From NCBI GenBank assembly GCA_965216205.1, contig OZ244139.1, positions 682,001-746,000 on the forward strand: a stretch of DNA of 64,000 bases, read 5' to 3'. The stretch comes from CADEDH01 sp965216205 (GTDB lineage Bacteria > Actinomycetota > Acidimicrobiia > Acidimicrobiales > SZUA-35). Position 1 is the first letter of the stretch. Each line of letters begins with the position of its first letter. This document shows, piece after piece, positions 60,904 through 64,000 of this stretch. The notes beneath the pieces were generated by a model that was given only the letters and a program-made list of their open reading frames with translations, was not told the DNA's origin and searched no databases. A program made the translations under genes and the position numbers.

Positions 60904-61566
60904 ATGACCGACACCGAGACGACCGAGCTTCCCATCTTCCCGACGACCGCCCCCGAGATCTTCCGCCAGCCCGACGCCGTCGCACCGCTCTTCCGGGAGG
61001 TGCTCGATCGGCTGGCCGTGGTGGTCGACGTGGACGATGACCGACTCGACGGGCCGACGCCGTGCGCAGACTTCACCGTGGCCCAACTCCGCGACCACGT
61101 GCTCGGCTGGCTCCAGTTCTTCGCCGCAGCGCTCGCCGACCCGGCCGCGGTCGAGGCCCGTCCCGACCCGGCCGACCTCGCCCTCGACGACGGTCGAACC
61201 GGACGCGACGTGGTGGCCGGCGCCTCGGCGGGGATCGCGGCCGCGATCGACGGCGGCGTTGCCGAGGAGTTGGTCGTGATGTCGGCCGCCAGGATGGCGG
61301 GCGATGGGGTGCTGGCCATGGCACTCGGCGAGTACATCGTCCACGCGTGGGATCTGGCCAGGGCGACCGGACGACCCTATGTGGCACCCGACGCCGCCAT
61401 CGGGCCGGCGCACGACTTCCTACGGGGCATGGTTGCGCCCGAGTACCGGGGTGCGGACTCGGGATTCTTCGACGAGGAGGTGGCCGTCGCCCACGACGCA
61501 TCGCCGCTCGACGCGCTGCTGGGCTTCGCCGGACGCGATCCCCGATGGGCGCCGACCGGCACCTGA
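60904..61566 (+). CDS. TIGR03086-family (DinB/mycothiol-type) metal-binding protein
   Basis: A 220-residue actinobacterial protein of the maleylpyruvate isomerase/mycothiol-type DinB fold. The marker segment DRLDGPTPCADFTVAQLRDHVLGWLQFFAAALADP carries the first His; a later EYIVHAWDLARATGR supplies the second His region and GPAHDFLRGMV follows. Members are presumed metal-binding, thiol-related enzymes of unknown reaction. TACGTT (60892-60897) ends 6 bases before ATG 60904, supporting that start and leaderless transcription. Confidence 0.85.
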   Translation: MTDTETTELPIFPTTAPEIFRQPDAVAPLFREVLDRLAVVVDVDDDRLDGPTPCADFTVAQLRDHVLGWLQFFAAALADPAAVEARPDPADLALDDGRTGRDVVAGASAGIAAAIDGGVAEELVVMSAARMAGDGVLAMALGEYIVHAWDLARATGRPYVAPDAAIGPAHDFLRGMVAPEYRGADSGFFDEEVAVAHDASPLDALLGFAGRDPRWAPTGT

Positions 61567-61594
61567 CCGCTCGATCGGCGGTGAGGTGGCGTGC

Positions 61595-61641
61595 TGAGAA
61601 CCATCCTCAAAGTTGAGAATCGCTGAGAATCAGCCGATACT
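61595..61641 (+). promoter_or_regulatory. Promoter and candidate metal-regulator operator of the CDF exporter
   Basis: TTGAGA (61613-61618), 17-base spacer, GATACT (61636-61641), ending 6 bases before ATG 61648. Just upstream is the imperfect palindrome TGAGAACCATCCTCA (61595-61609), and TGAGAATC occurs twice in the promoter. The palindrome loosely resembles Zur-type boxes; this is a guess. Confidence 0.5.
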
Positions 61642-61647
61642 GGGGCC

Positions 61648-62607
61648 ATGCACCGTCACGGTCACGAACCGGGACACGCCCATGGCGGCTCCCACCATCA
61701 CGGGTTCGGTGGTCCGGTGGGCGACGCCACGAGCGATGGTCGCCGCCGGCTGTGGTTCGTGCTCGCCCTCAACGGTGGCTACATGCTCGTCGAGATCGTC
61801 GGCGGGCTCGCGTTCGGATCGCTCGCCCTCCTGGCTGACGCCGCCCATATGGCCTCCGACGTCGCCGGCCTCGCCATCGCCGTCATAGCCCAGACCCTGA
61901 TCCTCCGGCCCCCATCGAGTCGCCACACCTTCGGCCTCATCAGATCCGAGGTTCTGGCCGCTCAGGCCAACGGGGTGCTTCTCGTCGCCACCGGCGGCTG
62001 GGTCGTCTGGGAGGCGTCGCAGCGGATCGGAGAGCCGCCCGAGATCGACGGTGCTGGGGTGGCGATCGTGGCGACGATCGGCCTGCTGGTCAACCTCGGC
62101 AGCGCATGGGTGCTGTTCGGCGCCCGCCACGAGAACCTCAACATGCGCGGTGCGTTCCTCCACATGATGGCCGACGCCGCCGGGTCGGTCGCCGCCGTCG
62201 CCGCCGGCGTGGCGGCGGTGGTCGGCCAGGCGTACTGGGTCGACCCGGCGGTCTCCGTGCTGATCGCCGCGCTCGTGCTGTGGTCGGCCTGGGGGTTGCT
62301 CGTCGAGGCGACGCACGTGCTGCTCGAGGGCGCGCCACCGGGTCTCGCGGTCGACGAGATCGTGGCCGCGGTGGCGTCGATCGACGGTGTCGACGACCTC
62401 CACCACCTGCACCTCTGGCGGCTCTCCTCCGACGAGGTGGCGCTGTCGGGCCATCTCGTGGTCAGCGGGGATCGGACGTTGCACGACGCCCAGCACGTGG
62501 GCGACCGGGCGAGAACGCTGCTCGCCGATCGGTTCGGCGTCGACCACGCGACCCTCGAGCTCGAGTGCCACGCCTGCGACGACGAGCACCACGGAACCCA
62601 TCCCTGA
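61648..62607 (+). CDS. Cation diffusion facilitator, zinc-type exporter
   Basis: A 319-residue CDF transporter with six hydrophobic spans and a cytoplasmic C-terminal domain. The N-terminus is His-rich (MHRHGHEPGHAHGGSHHHG). The transport-site residues are visible as LLADAAHMASDVAGL (span 2, Asp and His) and LHMMADAAGSVAAV (span 5, His and Asp), the His/Asp combination typical of Zn2+ over Mn2+ carriers. It exports Zn2+ (perhaps Co2+/Cd2+) by H+ antiport. A canonical promoter lies directly upstream. Confidence 0.92.
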   Translation: MHRHGHEPGHAHGGSHHHGFGGPVGDATSDGRRRLWFVLALNGGYMLVEIVGGLAFGSLALLADAAHMASDVAGLAIAVIAQTLILRPPSSRHTFGLIRSEVLAAQANGVLLVATGGWVVWEASQRIGEPPEIDGAGVAIVATIGLLVNLGSAWVLFGARHENLNMRGAFLHMMADAAGSVAAVAAGVAAVVGQAYWVDPAVSVLIAALVLWSAWGLLVEATHVLLEGAPPGLAVDEIVAAVASIDGVDDLHHLHLWRLSSDEVALSGHLVVSGDRTLHDAQHVGDRARTLLADRFGVDHATLELECHACDDEHHGTHP

Positions 62608-62642
62608 CCGCAGGGCCGGTACCGCCTCGGTCGGGTAGATCC

Positions 62643-62693
62643 CCCCGCCGAGTTGGGCTCGGAGGGGCGCATGACTTATCGTTCGATGCGCCC
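62643..62693. terminator. Two adjacent inverted repeats after the CDF gene
   Basis: First, CCCCGCCGAG / CTCGGAGGGG around a 5-base loop (about 62643-62667, one mismatch). Second, GGGCGCAT (62665-62672) / ATGCGCCC (62686-62693). The first could be a terminator; the second might be an operator or leader hairpin of the next gene. Confidence 0.45.
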
Positions 62694-62715
62694 GTGAACC
62701 CGGTGGGAGGGCACG

Positions 62716-63519
62716 ATGCAACCACTTCGACGCCGCTGGTATCTGCTCCCGAGCCCCCTGCTCGGTCCTGCCAGTTGGCTGGGTGCCGCGAAGGCGCTCG
62801 AAGACCTGGGACAGGCCACGGTCATCGCCGACCCGTCGATGACCTCGACCAGCGACGTCGACCACATCAGCCCGTGGATCGCGGACCTCCTCCGGCCGGA
62901 GATCCCCAACGACCAGCTCGGTGTGGTGATCGTGGGCCACTCCGCGGCCAGTCCACGGGTGCCGTACGCAGCCGATCGGCTCCTCGCCCACGGATGGAAC
63001 GTCGACGCCATCGTCTGCGTCGACGGGCGGTTCCCGGACGGCAGCGCGTTCACCGTCTCCGGGCCCACGTATGGTCGGATGCTCGACAGCATCGTCCGAC
63101 CCGACGACTACCTTCCACCCTGGCCGCGGTGGTGGGGCTCGTTGATCGAGGGACTGGTGATCGACGCCGCCGCCCGTGACCTCGTCTTCTCGGAGGCCCG
63201 GCCGATCCCGCGGTCGCTGTTCGATCAGCCGTGCCCCGTGCCGGACCTGCCAGCCGGCATCGGTCGGGCGTTCCTCAGCTTCGGTCACGGCTACCACGAG
63301 TCGTGCCATCGGGCTGCCGACAACGGCTGGCTGACCTACCGACTCGACGGCGATCACCTCCATCAGGTCGTCGCCCCGGAAGCGGTCGCGGCCACCCTCG
63401 TCGCTCTCGCGACCTGCATGGCCGGTGGTGGATCACAGGCGGACCTCCGGGTCGAGATCGACACCCAACCGGACCTCGGCGGGGCCGATCCCGACCTCGG
63501 TCCCTACGGCCTCTCCTGA
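62716..63519 (+). CDS. Alpha/beta-hydrolase-like protein
   Basis: A 267-residue protein with hydrolase-fold features: the opening LLPSPLLGPASWLGAAKALEDLG, the nucleophile elbow VIVGHSAASPRVPY (Ser in GHSAA) and a late HLHQVVAPE His. Aspartate for the triad is not certain. No family-specific function is recognised. ATG 62716 follows GGAGGG. It is followed 49 bases later by a MaoC-like gene. Confidence 0.6.
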   Translation: MQPLRRRWYLLPSPLLGPASWLGAAKALEDLGQATVIADPSMTSTSDVDHISPWIADLLRPEIPNDQLGVVIVGHSAASPRVPYAADRLLAHGWNVDAIVCVDGRFPDGSAFTVSGPTYGRMLDSIVRPDDYLPPWPRWWGSLIEGLVIDAAARDLVFSEARPIPRSLFDQPCPVPDLPAGIGRAFLSFGHGYHESCHRAADNGWLTYRLDGDHLHQVVAPEAVAATLVALATCMAGGGSQADLRVEIDTQPDLGGADPDLGPYGLS

Positions 63520-63568
63520 GGGCTCGTCGGCTCGGGACCCTGGCCCCGGTTGGGGTAGCGTCGCGCCC

Positions 63569-64000
63569 ATGGGCCTCCTGACCGACGAGCACCTCGCCTG
63601 GATCGGACGAACCGAGCCGCCGGTGACGATCGAGGTCAGCCGGCGGGACATCCAGAAGTACGCCGCGGCGACCGGTCAGCGGCAACAGAAGTACCTCGCC
63701 GGTGACGAGGCACCGCCGATGTTCGTGTTCAACCTGTTCACCCCGATCCCCGAGCTCGATGGCCTTCGACCCGACGGCCTCGCCGCATCGACGACGCCGG
63801 GGCCATCGCTCCCCCTGAAGCGGATCATGGCCGGCGGCACCGAGCTCCGGCTGCGGCGACCGATCCGACCGGGCGACACCCTCGTCGGCACCCGCACGAT
63901 CGCCGACATCTACGAGAAGGGCGGGAGGACCGGGCCGCTCATCTTCATCGAGCGGGTGCTCGAGGTACGGACCACCGACGGTGACCCGGTGCTCGAGGAG
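63569..64000 (+). CDS. MaoC-like/FAS1-type dehydratase domain protein, 3' end beyond window
   Basis: The first 144 codons of an uninterrupted frame that runs off the window. The sequence (GLLTDEHLAWIGRTEPPVTIEVSRRDIQKYAAATGQ...) matches the N-terminal hot-dog dehydratase half seen in HadA-like and FAS1-type proteins, including LRRPIRPGDTLVGTRTIADIYEKGGRTGPLIFIE. It likely hydrates or dehydrates a 3-hydroxyacyl thioester, possibly with a partner subunit. TAGCGT (63556-63561) ends 7 bases before ATG 63569. Confidence 0.75.
   Translation, partial: MGLLTDEHLAWIGRTEPPVTIEVSRRDIQKYAAATGQRQQKYLAGDEAPPMFVFNLFTPIPELDGLRPDGLAASTTPGPSLPLKRIMAGGTELRLRRPIRPGDTLVGTRTIADIYEKGGRTGPLIFIERVLEVRTTDGDPVLEE

Noticed and set aside
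1..64000. tRNA, rRNA, riboswitch or IS element
   Set aside because: Reading through the gaps showed no tRNA-like cloverleaf, rRNA signature, known riboswitch core or transposase frame; a dedicated covariance-model search was not possible.

Overview
High-GC actinobacterial chromosome segment. G/C dominates third codon positions, GTG and TTG starts are common, and the gene set (mycothiol/DinB-type TIGR03086 protein, F420-type LLM oxidoreductase, MarP-like protease, paired acyl-CoA dehydrogenases, form II CoxL-like protein, intein-split RecA) suggests an Acidimicrobiia-like organism. That placement is inference, not a marker-gene result. No rRNA, tRNA, CRISPR array or insertion sequence was seen.

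Region 1 (1-6.7 kb) is a lasso-peptide biosynthetic cluster: nucleotidyltransferase-like protein, B2 leader peptidase, asparagine-synthetase-like cyclase, PqqD-like B1 leader-binding protein, ABC exporter and an HPr-kinase-like protein, all on the plus strand and mostly with 4-base stop/start overlaps. The 38-residue precursor gene lies on the opposite strand between cyclase and B1 (3246-3362). Its leader carries the YxxPxVxxxGx5T recognition pattern, and the predicted 16-residue core ASAAGNNPDPNAEPNP would form a ring between Ala1 and Asp9. A bidirectional hairpin separates it from the cyclase. This is the most interesting system in the window.

Region 2 (6.8-14.4 kb): a FitAB/VapBC-type toxin-antitoxin pair, then a minus-strand block of lipid-catabolism genes (enoyl-CoA hydratase family, two acyl-CoA dehydrogenases), a MarP-like membrane serine protease and an unrecognised 572-residue protein. 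Region 3 (14.6-21.4 kb): a membrane Ser/Thr kinase, a very large multi-spanning patatin-like protein and an HD-fold-like protein with a degenerate motif. Region 4 (21.4-25.6 kb): thiolase, SixA-like phosphatase and MFS exporter, framed by two unusual tandem-repeat tracts (61-bp and 31-bp periods).

Region 5 (25.6-48 kb) is mostly housekeeping: dapA, ribonuclease J, XRE regulator, a DegT-like protein lacking the PLP lysine, ftsK with a long acidic tail, a Ca2+/Na+ exchanger, rimO-pgsA, a secreted peptidase, cinA, a branched-chain aminotransferase and an F420-type oxidoreductase. Region 6 (48-64 kb): recA under a well-formed LexA-box promoter and carrying a full intein with homing endonuclease motifs, a GuaB-family enzyme, a lone CoxL-like subunit, MFS, RNase Z, Pgl-like protein, EEP phosphatase, miaB, AraC regulator, TIGR03086 protein, zinc-type CDF exporter, alpha/beta hydrolase and a MaoC-like gene cut by the window end.

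A recurring regulatory theme is a TANNNT (or GATACT) -10 hexamer ending 6-8 bases before the start codon in about eighteen genes, which indicates widespread leaderless transcription and was used here to choose several starts.
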